Assembly: GCA_004194705.1 (NCBI GenBank)
Contig: SADC01001218.1
Span: 186,001 to 250,000 of the forward strand
DNA: 64,000 nucleotides
Reading direction: 5' to 3'
Origin: Ditylenchus dipsaci
Lineage: Eukaryota > Nematoda > Chromadorea > Rhabditida > Anguinidae
Part shown: positions 1 to 11,767 of the stretch, one piece after another
How positions within the stretch are numbered: the stretch's first letter is position 1
How the letters are laid out: each line of letters starts with the position of its first letter
The notes under the pieces: generated by a model
Told to the model about the DNA's origin: nothing
Databases searched by the model: none
Seen by the model: the letters and a program-made list of their open reading frames with translations, nothing else
Program-made: the position numbers and the translations under genes

Positions 1-1491
1 TGAAAAAAACCCGAATAGAATATAGATGGAAATCCTCCATAAAATCTGTCCTTATTTCGCCATCGGAAAGTGCTTTTCTCGCCAAATGATCGGAATTGAA
101 TGTCCAACCTACGATTTCTGATCATTCATGAACTCTCCTAAATATTTACAATCAGCAGTACCAGCAACTACATATCAAGTCATATGAGATAACTCATGAA
201 CGCACGGTAAAACGCACAAAAAAACTCACTGGCACCCATTTTTCTGAAGGAAGTTAACGAATCTATTACTCGACACCAAGCTTCCGGCATTTCTGTTAGC
301 GAATTCCAGAATTTCAGCGTCATCGATGACATCGCGATCGACCTGGTGTGTTGAACTTCTTGCTGTAGTATATGAGAGAAGGCCGAGCAGCTGAAGCTTC
401 TGAAAGAAGAGATAACGAAGATATGATTATTAATGCAATAAAAACTGACTTCCAGCACAAAAGAATAGGACAGGTGATTCGAATCAGCGTAACCGAAAGG
501 AAGGAAGGCAACGCAAGTCAAATTCACGCACTAGTAGAAAACGAATTATGGTTAGCAGCTGCAAGCAATCAAGTTTTCTAAAACATTAAAATTGTAACAA
601 ACAATCTAGAAAAACCAACGAGATTAAGTGCTCCTACGGCAGATGATGAGTAGCCCGTAATATGTGCACAATAATGAAAAGTTACCTTTTATTAGGGACG
701 CGATGGGAAGTATGACAGGCATCAATGAAATTAGACGATGAACTGCAACACAGGTGAATGAGATAAAACTTTTATCATAAAAGATAGCAAAGTTAGAACA
801 CATACAAGCACTTTCAATAGGGGGCTGGAAGACGGAATGCATAATCAAGACGAGTGCAAATTCAAATAGAGAGAGAGAGAATGATGGAAGCAACACGGCC
901 CCTCAAAATGTGAATCGTGGTACATTAGCGAAATTTGGCGCCAAATCGAAAATTTTGAAAAACCGTTGTTTTTTTAGTTTATCCAACACCCTCGTGGTTT
1001 TATGATTCCATTATACCTCACGGCAGTGTGGTAAAAGTACGAAAATAGCCACCGCACCAGCAAGTGTGGCAGCCACCGCCACCACCACCGGTATCGGTGC
1101 CTGCCACCGCCACCGGTGGCTGCCACCACCACACACCACTTCCGGAAACCACGAAAAGCGCAAAAAGCGCGAAAATTGCAAAAACTCAAAATATTAACAG
1201 GTGAATGTTTTCATTACAGTCGAAAGTTGGACATCAAATTCCAATAAAACGCGTATTATAGTTCAGAAGAACTATTTTTCAGAAGTTCGGGTCTAAACAC
1301 CCGATATCGACTTAAAATGGCCTCAGGAGTTCGAAAAAAACATTATTTTTAAGTTCTTGTCAATAAAAAATTGAGTTTAGAGCTTTTTGAAATTTTGACT
1401 TTCTATCTGTTTTACCATGTTTTTCACTATGAGACTTGCCAAAAAGAGCCTCTAAATGCATTTCCGATCGAGAGTCTCGCTCGGAATTATG

Positions 1492-1601
1492 TCTAAGGTA
1501 AGTGAGTGCGCGCATCAATAACCAACCAAGTCCCATGCGTCCCCGAAGGGCGTAGGCGACTTGGTTGCTTGGGTTGAGATGCGCACACCCACATGCCTTA
1601 A
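1492..1601. repeat. Palindromic MITE core related to 10926-11036
   Basis: Shares the GTCTAAGGTA start, GCGCGCATC/GATGCGCACAC arms and the ACCAACCAAGTCCC/GACTTGGTTGCTT palindrome around CCCCGAAGGGCG. Confidence 0.65.
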
Positions 1602-1624
1602 GGGGCAGCCGTGCGTTTCAAAAA

Positions 1625-1822
1625 AGTTAAGGCGGGTACCAGCAAAAATTTTTGAGTCGTGCCATTTTTCTCTCGTCTTGCATCAATCTGATATTAATGA
1701 CTTTATGCTACTTTTGAAAACTAGGCAGAAAACTTAAACAATTCAGATGAGAACGCATGTAAAACTTGATCGAGAAGAAAAAAAAATTGATGGTCGTCCC
1801 GCCTTTCTCCGTGCCCTTTAAG
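1625..1822 (-). repeat. MITE of the AAGGGGCATGC family, degenerate copy
   Basis: Read on the - strand it has the family interior: a pyrimidine-rich TTTTTCTTCTCGATC stretch, a TTAAGTTTTCTGCCTAGTTT block and the GCTGGT...GCCTTAAC end. Better copies are at 17990-18236, 25136-25378 and 45150-45392. Confidence 0.5.
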
Positions 1823-2269
1823 GCGCATTCACAGTGAGGAGACTGTTTGCGGATGCTAATCCAGACTTTACACTTGGAAATGGCCATAGCTTTTTTTAAT
1901 TTTTCAAAAATTCTTTTTTTGGTGCCATCTCGTAGCTAATATTCAGGGCTACAAGATGAGCTATTGATAAGTCAGATATTGTTAAAAAAAATAAGTTAAA
2001 AAAGAAAGACTCTGCCCAAGCATCCGCACACGAATTCGAGTTAGGATTCTTGGGCGGAGTCTTAAAATTTTATCTGAGTTTTGAAGCAATATTTACTCAG
2101 TCAATAGCTCATTTGGTAGCTCTAACCTCAACTATATGATGTCAGAAGCTATATGAGCAACTGAAAAATAAAAAACTGCACCAACTGAATAATTTGGGAG
2201 AACAGTAAAAAAGCGAGGAATTCTGTTTCGCTGATTCTTAGTGAGTAGTCTGCTTTAGCATGCGCAAAC

Positions 2270-3135
2270 GGGGAAAACTTATTTTTTCTCACCGAAAGAC
2301 TGATTATTGTCACCGAAAAAACTTATTTTTGTCACCGAAAAAAGTTGTCACCGAAAGACTGATTGTTGTCACCGAAAGACTGATTGTTGTCACCGAAAAA
2401 CTGATTCTTGTCAGCGGTTTCTTTATCTCCTATTCTTGTTCATGATTAATATTTTTCGTTCTCTATGAACTTGGCACAGTAATAGAAAGTCTGGAAGACC
2501 AAAGTTGGCCGGCCCTGCTCTATCATGAAGTAAATCTACATCTCATTATGTTATGTTGGTATTAGAGAGAAATAAATTGGAAGATCATAAATAGTGTTTC
2601 TAGAATTTACGTAAAGACTAGTTCGAGTGTTTATGAGCATATATCCTCCGCCGATATCCCCCTAGCAGATGTCTCCTGAGAATATATCCCTCAGCTTATA
2701 TCCAACATATTTTCAAACTTTTTTACAGTTCGGAAAACACGTTTGATCGCTTCCTAACATACGCTGGCCTACCCTGAGCTTGAGCCTGCGTTGAAAAAAA
2801 GCGTGGAGATACACATATGTTGGATATGTTGGATGGATCTGCAAGGGCATATCTATCCAGTACCGTTTGAGTAAGCATTCATAGAGTTCATAATTTTTTT
2901 CGAGAGTGAGCACTAAGCTATTAAGAAGTATGACTAGTGTAAACAAAAAAAAAATATTAATCAATGAACAAGAATATGAGATAAAAGAAACCGGTGACAA
3001 GAATCAGTTTTTCGGTGACAACAATCAGTTTTTCGGTGACAATAATCAGTCTTTTGGTGACAACTTTTTTCGGTGACAAAAAACAGTTTTTCGGTGACAA
3101 TAATCAGTCTTTCGGTGACAAGAATAAGTTTCCCC
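2270..3135. mobile_element. Foldback element with perfect 9-bp target duplication TGCGCAAAC
   Basis: The left arm (2270-2410) repeats units such as GTCACCGAAAGACTGATTG, and the right arm (2985-3135) carries the same units in inverse orientation. The outer ends are GGGGAAAACTTATT and the complement AATAAGTTTCCCC. TGCGCAAAC flanks both sides at 2261-2269 and 3136-3144. The 600-bp middle has no convincing coding frame. The structure (tandem-unit inverted arms plus 9-bp duplication) matches MULE-type foldback elements. Confidence 0.88.
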
Positions 3136-3537
3136 TGCGCAAACAGCCTCCTCATGGTGTATGCGCCTTAAGACCCAAATCACTCGAAAGTGACTCTGGA
3201 AAAATCATGCATACCAGAGTTTATTTATGCGGTAGGCCTAGTATTCAAAACTATGTTCAACATTTTCTTTTTTGTTCAAAATTGGTCTTTTTTCGGTCCA
3301 TTTCCATCAAATACACTCCTAAATTCCTTAAAAATAGTCAAAATGGGTGATGCTAAGTGAGAAAGAAAGCGAGATGCTGATCCAAGAACAACGACAAATC
3401 CTGAGCATATGAATATCCCTTTGGAACTAAGAAAGTACAAGGACAGTTCTTTCGTCATTTTCGATAGTGGGCCATCAAACAGAAGAATTATCATTTTTTC
3501 GACCCTAGCGTTGACCGAAGTGAGTTTCCCTGTGATT

Positions 3538-3645
3538 ACAGTCGACGCTCGATTTAACATACGGCCTGGAGACTGAGCCTAATCGTATGTTAAATCGAGC
3601 GTATGTTAAATTGGGTGTATGTTAAATCGAGTGTCGACTTTATTT
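3538..3645. mobile_element. Short pogo-like MITE
   Basis: Inverted ends CAGTCGACGCTCGATTTAAC (left) and its approximate complement ending GAGTGTCGAC (right), with three copies of CGTATGTTAAATCGAG-like units. It starts after a TA, as pogo/Tigger elements do. It abuts the MULE relic. Confidence 0.6.
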
Positions 3646-3650
3646 GCTAA

Positions 3651-4593
3651 TTGATTCCCAAGCTTAACATTTTTCAGTTCCTCCAAAACTCAGAGTGGTG
3701 GGGATTCGACGGTACATTTGATCTCGTACCGAAGAAGTGGAAGCAATTGCTAACGCTGCACGCTAAACAAGGAGAAAGCTTCGTTCCCTGCCTTCACGCG
3801 TTGTTGCCTAAGAAGTCGCGTCGGACCTACGATCGTTTTTTCGCCGCCGTTCAACAATTGATACCAGAAGCAAGAGTGCGACATGCCCACATGGACTTTG
3901 AGAGGACATTGATCGGTTCGTTTGAACATCATTACAATTGTTGGCTTTCTTATTGACTGTATAATAAGTGATTGAAAAACTTTCTATTTAGTGGCCGAAA
4001 AGCACGGATGTTTCGCCCACTTCTCGCGCGCTCTTAATCGACGGGTGCAGAAACTTGGGTTGGCACGAAAGTACAAGGAAGGTGGTGCTTTGAAGACACT
4101 GTTCAACATGCTCAAATCTCTGGCAATCATTTATAAGCAGGTTTGAATTCACCAAGTTTAATTTGTTGTTTCTTCAGCTTACGTCCCTGTCCCTCATCTC
4201 TCCGACGCTTACGAGTAGTCATGTTAAGATGCACACATAATGCCGATAGGACACCAATTTTCGAAGAAGGGTTAAGTCAAATAAGGTTTGTCGAGTAATT
4301 TATGCATGTGAGTGATTTCTTACTTTGTTTTTAGCTGTCTTTTGCAACTTATTTTCAGACATAGATTGGACTTCCTGGTGTGTGCTCGCCCGATGTTTCC
4401 AAATGAGCTCTGGAACTGCTTTGAATTGACAAAAGCCGGAAATTCCAAAATGACCGATTCTCTCGAGGCGTGGCACAATGCGTTGAAACTGGTTCTTGGA
4501 TCTTCAGATGGCAAAAAACCCAAGTTTTGGAAGTGGCTGCGTCACATGAAAAAGGAGTGTAGCCTGAAAGAGGCCGAGCTAGTCCGTCTCTAG
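3651..4593 (+). pseudogene. Mutator-like element (MULE) transposase, decayed, with introns
   Basis: Pieces of one DDE transposase in order. 3669-3915 gives WWGFDGTFDLVPKKWKQLLT and VPCLHALLPKKSRRTYDRFF, then ARVRHAHMDFE, with the first two catalytic aspartates in FDGTFD and HMDFE. After a 76-nt intron, 3992-4140 reads GCFAHFSRALNRRVQKLGL, the conserved C..H block. 4362-4593 reads FPNELWNCFEL, TDSLEAWHNALK and PKFWKWLRHMKKE, the C-terminal block of MULE transposases. Frames are interrupted around 4178-4340, and I see neither an intact N-terminus nor a SWIM finger, so it is a relic. The flanks are repeat-derived: a pogo-like MITE at 3538-3645 on the left and imperfect repeats to about 5035 on the right. 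Confidence 0.85.
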
Positions 4594-5394
4594 AGTACTC
4601 CGAAGAAGCTGAAAAGTGTCGACAAGCGATCGTATTGCAGAGAAAGCGTCTGGCAGAAGGCTACAGTCCGGCAGAAATCTTCAGTTATTTAAAGAATCAA
4701 GGAAATTTAACTGTTCTAGATTACTCAAATGTGTTGACTTGCTGTTAAATATTTGGGCCTTGTTGGAAGAAAAGAGTGGATAAAGATTGGCTGTTTAATG
4801 TGATTTTACTTGGTAGGTAAGGTGTGTTTGGAAGGTATGTTAATGTAGGGACGGAAAAGCAGATATGGAGTTACATATGTACCTGTGGACGCTTCCCATC
4901 AGTGGCTCTCCACTACTCGGTTTATGGTAGTGTACGGCCAGTTAAAGATGGCCATTTATAGATGGCCTTTGTAACGGCTAGTTGTAAATGGCCTATATCG
5001 GTGGTGTATTATGTCGAGTGTCCACTGTATTAGTTATTTTATTGTTCACTTTGTTCAGTGTGGAAAATATTGTTTCTAGAAACACTTAAGTACCAAATAA
5101 TTATTTCTGAAACAAATCGTACCGAGACAATTGTTTCTCATTTGAATTAATTGTCAGATGACTTTTGTCCAGTTCTATTATTTGCCAGATACTTTTTGTC
5201 CAGTTCTAGGTGGGCCTACCTCACACCCTTTCAAAATTTGAAAAAAAAAATAAATAAAAAAAAGCGAAGGGATCTGTAAATCTCGTTCACTATGACATAA
5301 TCCTGACAATCCACTTGACTATCTCACCTGATAACACAGAGAAAGTAAGAAAACGAACAGTTAAATTTCCTTGATTCTTTAAAGATGGTGAAAG

Positions 5395-5582
5395 CAGTGT
5401 TGTCCATTTGGCTCGCGCGAGCCAAACCAAAGACCTAAAATCGCATGTCCTAGCGAGCCAAATGGGTTCGAGCCATATGGCTCGCGGACCTAGCTATTTG
5501 GCGAGCGAGCTGCTCGCGTCCTCTCAAAGGGACAAAGGGACGCGAGCTGCTAGCTCGCAAACGAGCCAAACGCACAACACTG
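5395..5582. mobile_element. hAT-like MITE with perfect 8-bp target duplication
   Basis: The ends CAGTGTTGTCCATTTGGCTC and the complement of GAGCCAAACGCACAACACTG form terminal inverted repeats. The octamer GGTGAAAG is present at 5387-5394 and 5583-5590. CAGNG-type ends plus an 8-bp duplication are diagnostic of hAT elements. The interior is rich in GCTCGC palindromes. No coding capacity. Confidence 0.85.
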
Positions 5583-6186
5583 GGTGAAAGCTGTTAAGAA
5601 GATAGTCTTGACACGAAAGGATTATTCCAACTTTTGTGTTTTATAAATGTGGTTTTTGAGTCATATTTTACTCGATGTTGCAATCTCAGACAAACTTCTA
5701 CAGAATTTAAAGTTGGATTAGCATTATTAATGTCAGAATTTCTAAATTCCATAAAAAATGCCCTAAAAATCCAAATGCAATAGAAGACTAATCAACCTTT
5801 ATTCGATGGGTTTTTTCCCTTTCCATTTTGATTTTAGGGCTTTTTTTTGAAAGAATTTAGAAAGACTGTAACTAATTTCACCCGCCAAATTACTGATTTG
5901 CCCCGCCAAATTAATTTTTTACTCCCCAAATTTGAATTTTGAGCAAAATACTTATTTACCCCGCCAAATTATTCATTCACCCCGCCAAATTATTTATTTA
6001 CCCCGCCAAATTTTAATTTTGAGCAAAATACTTATTTACCCCGCCAAATTATTCATTTACCCCGCCAAATTATTTATTTACACCGCCAAATTTGAATTTT
6101 ACTTGGGGATGTTTGTATTCTGCCTATGTTGTTTTTCATCTCTAAGTACTATCTTCAGATGAAAAGAGGACTTACTGCTTCTTAAA

Positions 6187-6531
6187 ATGAAAAAAAGGTT
6201 TGCCAAAACAAAGAAAAAATCGATTTATGGTTGGCCGAAAACTCAATATGGTGCTTTGATTCGTCTCAAGAAAGCCTTAAAATTTCCACTGATTGCTACA
6301 TTTGCCAATACGCTAAAAAAAAATCGTGATAGAAATTTCAATTGCAAGGCTCGAATGCAAATCCGTTACGCAAAGTATCTGTCGGTGGCTCTCATCCAAA
6401 TGCCTGGTGTGCACCATCACAAGCAACTTGATGATAATGGCTTTCGTCGACGCTGGACTCAGCTCACGATAAAAAATGATGTGGCAAAACTTGCTATGGC
6501 TTCTTCACTTCTGGAACTTGCTGCTGGTTAG
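6187..6531 (+). CDS. Basic ORF inside the foldback element, function unknown
   Basis: A 114-aa lysine- and arginine-rich frame starting KKRFAKTKKKSIYGWPKT. It contains RDRNFNCKARMQIRY and a histidine cluster (GVHHHKQL), reminiscent of the DNA-binding N-terminal part of MULE-family proteins but too weak to name. A GT donor at 6527 and an AG acceptor at about 6579 would extend it by only a few residues (AFRTLYEH). It probably belongs to the same element-encoded gene as the SWIM exon downstream. A random open frame is possible. Confidence 0.4.
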   Translation: MKKRFAKTKKKSIYGWPKTQYGALIRLKKALKFPLIATFANTLKKNRDRNFNCKARMQIRYAKYLSVALIQMPGVHHHKQLDDNGFRRRWTQLTIKNDVAKLAMASSLLELAAG

Positions 6532-7206
6532 TTTCTAATTATCCATTTCTAATTAGTCTTACTCCTTTTCGAACTCTTTTAGCTTTTCGAACGCTCTATG
6601 AACACTAGAAAATCAAGTGGGGAAAAACTCCAAGACTCATTCAAGCGTGCGAAAAATTATCCTGTTCTTGGATTTTCAGAGATGACTACCGAGGATGGTA
6701 CTATCACTTTGCTTCAGAAATTTCAATGTTTCTGTCAGAAAAAACAATGGACTGGAAGGGACAAACGAGATAATCAAAGACAAATACACACAGCATAAGC
6801 AGTTAGGCCTTTGTGATTTATTTCGGTTGTTGAGCAGCTGTTAAATGGTTGGAGCGAAGACCCTGAACAAATTATAAGCCCGAAACTTTGAACGTAATCT
6901 TTAGTAAATAATTAAATCTAGAGACCGAAAATTATGCCGACGATTCTTCAAAACCGCTCAGTAATTTGCGTAAGTCTGTGGAAAAGCTTTGTGAAGAAAA
7001 GCGTCCATTTGTTTATTTCGTCCGTGATGGATAGCATACTTGGCTCATACGATCAAGTACCTGTTCCGTCGACGCTGAATTGTAGCCATTTTACGCTTAG
7101 TTGATGCAGGCTGAAGAAAGTCCGTATCCAGACTGGGTTTTCAGCAGTTGGCAAAGATAAATAGCTTGGCTTTTATTGATTTTATTGTTCAGATAAATAT
7201 TTTAGA

Positions 7207-7425
7207 TACAAAACTCTCCGAGAGTCTTTTTTTGCGATGATGTATTGTGCTATGTTCCCTGGCTACATCTCATGCAGTTGTCCAATCGGGATCAAAGATG
7301 GATTGTGCAAGCACTCTTTGCTGCTTATGGAAACTGAAAAGCTAATTGATCCTTTGCCGAGACATCTGGAGCCACGAATGAAGAGAGTGAGAAAAAAAGT
7401 TGGTCAAGTTTTGGAGCGAATTTAG
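7207..7425 (+). CDS. SWIM zinc-finger C-terminal fragment of a MULE-type transposase
   Basis: An AG acceptor at 7204-7205 opens a frame reading YKTLRESFFAMMYCAMF, then the SWIM signature CSCPIGIKDGLCKHSLLL (C-x-C, then C-x-H) and a basic tail ending at 7425 (PRHLEPRMKRVRKKVG). In MULE transposases this finger follows the DDE domain and contributes to DNA binding. Here it stands without a catalytic core, inside the foldback element at 5864-7918. About 72 aa are visible; upstream exons of the same protein could not be joined with certainty. Confidence 0.65.
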   Translation, partial: YKTLRESFFAMMYCAMFPGYISCSCPIGIKDGLCKHSLLLMETEKLIDPLPRHLEPRMKRVRKKVGQVLERI

Positions 7426-8290
7426 TTATCATTCATACAGTACATATTATTTTACTTTAATTTGATGTCAACTGTTTGCTTTGTTGAGTTTTTTAGTAAT
7501 AAAGTATGGTTGTCGAGGTTTTGACTCTTGTAATTTTTACGCATTGAAGCAGGGTAGATTTATAAAAACTTAAGACTTTACTGTCACTTGATGTAAAGAT
7601 ATCGAAGAAATGGTGGTCTTCTCTAACGAGATAAATCATGGATAATTGGCTAACTTCTTATTTATTTCCTCTTTGTTTCGGCAAAACTTTTCCTCATTCC
7701 AAGAAGCAGCATGTCCTATTTTCATCGGAAGCTAGTAATTATATATGAAAACCAACATAGGCAGAATACAAACATCCCTAAGTAAAATTTAAATTTGGCG
7801 GGGTGAATAAATAATTTGGCGGGTAAATCAGTAATTTGGCAGGGTAAATGAGTATTTTGCTCAAAACTCAAATTCGGCGGGTTAAAAAATCAATTTGGCG
7901 GATAAAACAATTTGAGCCATTTAGAAATGCTGATATTGATGATTCTCATCTAACTTCTAATTTTGCACAAGTTTGTCTGAGATCGCAACACCGAGTTGTC
8001 GACAAAATATGGCTCTGAAACCACATTTTAAAAACAAAAAACTTGGTTTAATCCTTTCGTGTCGAGAATATCTCCTTAACAGCTCTTTCACCCCTCACTT
8101 AAAATACATAATCTGTAAGAATGAACATGACCTGGCCATGCCGGAATTTTTTTTCTACTTTTTTTATCTATCTTGTATCAAATTTCATGGCGAGTCCGAA
8201 ACCGTTAAGATCTCTCGTTTTGATAAGAAAATCTCTAAGAACCATGCATTTTAAGAAAGTCGATTTTTGGGTACTCTGTTTCTTGACTCC

Positions 8291-8480
8291 TTAAAAGACC
8301 ATTTTTGTTGATGCAAATGAGAATTTGACAAATTCAAATGCGCGCGGGACACTTCTCACTGTACTTTTTGGAGTCGCTCGAAATAATTCCAAAGAGTAGA
8401 GTGCGAGACGAAAGATAAGTGTATCGCGCGCATTTGAATTTGCCAAATTCTCATTTGCATCAACAAGTATGGTCCTTTAA
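8291..8480. mobile_element. TTAA-flanked MITE, family 1
   Basis: Inverted repeat of about 80 bp per side built on GATGCAAATGAGAATTTG, ending in TTAA-AAGACCAT on the left and ATGGTCCT-TTAA on the right. A one-ended relative lies at 37455-37490. TTAA at both borders implies a TTAA-specific transposase, as in piggyBac. Confidence 0.7.
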
Positions 8481-8974
8481 CTCAAAATGAGTCTAGCTCG
8501 CTTGCTCATATAGCAGCCCTGATCACAAAATAACTCATTTTGCTCGCCATGAAAAAGCTCTTTGAAATGAGTCTAATCGTTTTCGGTTGACTATCAAAAA
8601 TATCGGACAACTAAGCGAAAGTTTGAAAAATTTACACTTTGCCAAACCTTTAATTCGGCCATAAATGTCATTTTTTCGAAATTTCGCTGGTCAAAAGCCA
8701 ATTTTTTATTTCATATTCTTATTTGGAACAATCAGCTGAACAAGACTAGTGTAAACATTCTGTAAAAAATGAGCTCCTGAATGCGAAAATCAGCTTTTTA
8801 GTAAAAAAGTTTATGTGATAATTTCCGCAAAACTTCAGGTTTTGAGACAATTGCTGATTTTCAGCTGATTTTGGCGTTCTGCGACTTTAGAGCCCTGTTC
8901 TAATCCAAATTTTCATTCTGCACAAGTTTTGTTCACATTATTGCAGTTCATGGTAATAATTTGGACATTTTTTG

Positions 8975-9833
8975 TTAAAGGACCATGCTCGTGCAAGGCC
9001 CAGCAATTATTGAAATTTGAATTGGCGGGGACCCAAAAACATTTTCGCTGCGAGACATTTAATTGAAAACATTTTTGTCGCTTCAATTTTTAATTCCGTC
9101 AAACCCAGCAATTGTGGCTGCAGCGTAAAGCATGAGTACTTAACTGAACCCATGCCATTCAGCCGGGTTGGATCCCGAGGTTGAAAATGAGCTAGATCTT
9201 TTCGGACTGTCGTGTGTTCTGACTCTTGGATTTGCCAAGCCTCAGGTTTGGATGTCGCTTCGGGTAACTGGTTCGGGTCGGTACCCGAAAATTTCGGTTC
9301 GGGTTTTGGTTTTGCCAAGTTTTGGATTTGCCGAGCCTTTGGCTCGGTCTTCAATCTGTAGGTGGCTGCTCAGTCTGTAAACGAAGATGCCAGAACAAGT
9401 AAAACCCGACTGTTCATACCGACTCTTCACAAATTTTCATGCTCTTTTGTAGGGCTGCCAGAAAAACGAAATTTTCGGTTACCCGAACCGAAATTTTCGG
9501 TTACCCAAACCGAAATTTTCGACTATCGACTCGAACCAGTTACCGAAGCGACATCCAAACCTGAAGCTTGGCAAATCCAAGAGTCAGAACACACGACAGT
9601 CCGAAAAGATCTAGCTCATTTTCAACCTCGGGATCCAACCCGGCTGAATGTCATGGGTTCAGTTGAGTACTCATGCTTTACGCTGCACCCACAATTGCTG
9701 GGTTTGACGGAATTAAAAATTGTAGCGAAAAAAATGCTTTTAAATAAAATGTCCCGCAGCGAAAAATGTTTTTGGGTCCCCGCCAATTCAAATTTCAAGA
9801 ATTGCTGGGCTTTGCACGAGCATGGTCCTTTAA
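8975..9833. mobile_element. TTAA-flanked palindromic element, family 2
   Basis: TTAA at 8975-8978 and 9830-9833 encloses inverted arms beginning AGGACCATGCTCGTGCAAGG. The arms extend through GCCCAGCAATT and GGGTCCCCGCCAATTC to the middle. A further inverted segment around 9180-9600 (TTCGGGTAACTGGTTCGGGT and complement) makes nearly the whole element a hairpin. No protein is encoded. Part of one arm recurs alone at 14600-14660. Confidence 0.8.
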
Positions 9834-10394
9834 ATCAATTTGGTGAACACATTATTAAAGTTATGTAAAATCGTGCGATAAAGAAAATAGCAGAAACGCA
9901 AGCACAAGCTAAAAAACATAAATAAAACAAGTGATTTTATTGGCAAACAAATTATTCTTTTGAGTCAAGGTTAATTGGTGGTTCTGGAGATGCGAAAGCC
10001 CAGCTGGATTCTACTCAAATTTTTCTCATGCACAATTTTCATTCCCACAAATATATGTGCTCAAAGAGGAAAGGCTTTGTATTTTATTCACAAGTATGAT
10101 TATAGGCAAAAACGTAAATACCAGTGAAAATCTGCAGGTTTATGCCTGCATAAACCTGCTGCTCATCTTTTTTGCCATTTTCTGTAATTTAACAGAATTT
10201 AACCCTTTAAACTATGGCAAGGTTTTTTTGCAACAGAACAAACTTTGTGTTTTTTCTCAACAAACTTCAAAACAATTACCTTTTCTGATCTTTATCTCTT
10301 TATAGTATTTGGCATGTGTGGGTGGGTCGCCACTTTTGCGTTTAAGTCTAATTTTTTGCCTTTTTTCGCAAACCTATGTGCGATATCTCACCGA

Positions 10395-10600
10395 AACACT
10401 TAAAGGACCATGAAACTTGATAAGCACAGCAATTTGGAAATTTTTGAATTCGCGCGAGACCAACCTTATTTTGTCAATAATGTTTTCGATTCGTTTTCTG
10501 TTAGCATGTAAAATTTTTTCAAAATGTAGAACCATCCACCAGTCGAGCACAACGTTGCTTGACAATGCCAGATCGGACAACTTATCCTGCTTTCACTGTA
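10395..10600 (+). repeat. Single arm of the TTAA hairpin family seen at 19488-20079
   Basis: Begins TTAAAGGACCATGAAACTTG and continues with ATAAGCACAGCAAT, matching the left arm of the complete element at 19.5 kb. The partner arm is missing, so this is a truncated copy. Confidence 0.6.
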
Positions 10601-10610
10601 CCATAACTTG

Positions 10611-11302
10611 ACTTTTTTGGTTAACTGTAAATATGGTTTAAACGTCTCCTAAGTAATTTTTATACGCCAGAAACGATAAAAAAAGTTCTTTCCTAACAAT
10701 TTCCGCACTAAAAAGTGAAGTTCTCAAAAAAAGTTGGCTACCAAAGATTGACCAACTGCCTTGGTCCCCCAAGGTAATTAAACCAAAAAGGGTACCTATA
10801 CATATTCGAAAAACCAAAAAAGATGGAATTTGAACATAGTTTTGTTAGCTGGGCCTACCGCATAAAGAAACTCTGGTATGCATATTGTTTTTATGCATCC
10901 AGAGTTACTTCGAGTAATTGGTGTCTAAGGTATGGGTGTGCGCATCTCAACCCCAAGCAACCAAGCCCCTGCGCCCCCGAAGGGGTCGCAGGGGGCTTGG
11001 TTGGTTAGAGATGCGCGCACGCACTTACCTTAGACATGATTCCGAGAGACACTCTTGATCATACATGCATTAAAGACTCTTTTTGCCCAGCTCGAGTGAC
11101 CAAAACGTAATAGAATACCTTAATATACGATATTTTACCTTGGGGGACCAAGGCAGTTGGTCAATCTTTGGTAGCCAACTTTTTTTTGAGAACTTCACTT
11201 TTTAGTGCGGAAATTGTTAGGAAACAACTTTTTTTGTCGTTTCTGGCGTATAAAAATTGTTTAGGAGACGTTTAAACCATATTTACAGTTAACCAAAAAA
11301 GG
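10611..11302. mobile_element. Nested palindromic MITE, about 690 bp
   Basis: Outer inverted arms share GGTTAACTGTAAATATGG, ACGTCTCCTAA and GTTGGCTACCAAAGATTGAC (left 10618-10760, right about 11150-11295). In the centre, 10926-11036 is a GC-rich palindrome starting GTCTAAGGTA and ending TACCTTAGAC with arms GCAACCAAGCCCC/GGGGGCTTGGTTGG. A close relative of the central part is at 1492-1601. Confidence 0.75.
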
Positions 11303-11487
11303 CCCCCCCCCAAGTGCACAAGTTCTTGGCTTTCCCAACATCTTGGCTTTTTTTAAGCACAAACATGTGAAATTGAAGTTGCTTCTGAAAAAAATTCCTT
11401 GCCCTCTAACTTGGAGTTGGTGGATTTTAGCTTGGATTTAGGTTGGATTTTTTTGTTTAAAGGGGGGGGAGTGGCGAAAAAGCCATT

Positions 11488-11767
11488 TAGGTTTGAAAAA
11501 GTGGCTTCCATGGCGCAATGCGTAAGTGCTCGCGTTTTTTGTCCTAAAATGTTATTTTTTTGGTGTTGCAGGTTCAGTCCCACATAGTGGCACACTATTT
11601 TTTTGGCTTTTTTGGCCAGTTTAGAGGTAATTTGGGTCGCTGATTCCGAATCTGACGTCAAAAAAGTCTAATTACATCTAAACTGGCCAAACAAGCCAAA
11701 AAAAATAGTGTGCCACTACGTGGGATTGAACCTGCAACACCAAAAAACATCATTTCGGCTCAAACAG
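11488..11767. mobile_element. Palindromic element whose arms carry tRNA-like A and B boxes
   Basis: Each arm contains ATGGCGCAATGCGTAAGTG (A-box-like) and, about 65 nt later, GCAGGTTCAGTCCC (B-box-like), followed by GTGGCACACTATTTTTTT with a T-run. The right arm repeats this in inverse orientation (GTGTGCCACTACGTGGGATT, GAACCTGCAACACC). The second arm is cut short by the foldback element that starts at 11768. Related copies: 13685-13745 (one arm) and 41277-41600 (both arms). Confidence 0.7.

Larger units (their letters stand above)
1..2260. other. No gene identified; repeats and a CCACCG-rich patch
   Basis: Open frames here are short and unlike known proteins. 1060-1135 is a low-complexity CCACCG/GGTGGC tract. 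1850-2060 has an inverted pair around GCGGATGCT/AGCATCCGC. I see no splice-supported coding region. Confidence 0.5.
5864..7918. mobile_element. Foldback element with cargo ORFs, perfect 9-bp target duplication (MULE-type)
   Basis: Both ends are arms of a tandem unit of the form CCCCGCCAAATTA (left, 5880-6100) and its complement TTTGGCGGGGTAAA (right, 7790-7910). The direct repeat ATTTAGAAA lies at 5855-5863 and again at 7919-7927. Nine-base duplications are typical of Mutator-like and Drosophila FB elements. The interior carries two + strand ORFs, one with a SWIM zinc finger, which is the usual C-terminal finger of MULE transposases. The DDE catalytic core was not found inside, so it is probably non-autonomous. 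It sits in the centre of an older palindrome whose arms are at about 5583-5746 and 7921-8100. Confidence 0.85.

Noticed and set aside
2260..2445. ORF with RKTDYCHRKN-type repeats; possible CRISPR-like or repeat protein
   Set aside because: The repetition comes from foldback arm units with no unique spacers, and this is a eukaryotic sequence.
3538..5035. One large pogo-ended element containing the MULE transposase
   Set aside because: The left repeats form a complete 108-bp MITE on their own, and the right end at about 5035 matches only weakly; the two are better treated as neighbours.
9362..9868. 168-aa open frame, the longest in the left third
   Set aside because: Lies entirely in the inverted arms of a TTAA hairpin element; a mirror frame exists on the opposite strand, so it is a by-product of the palindrome.
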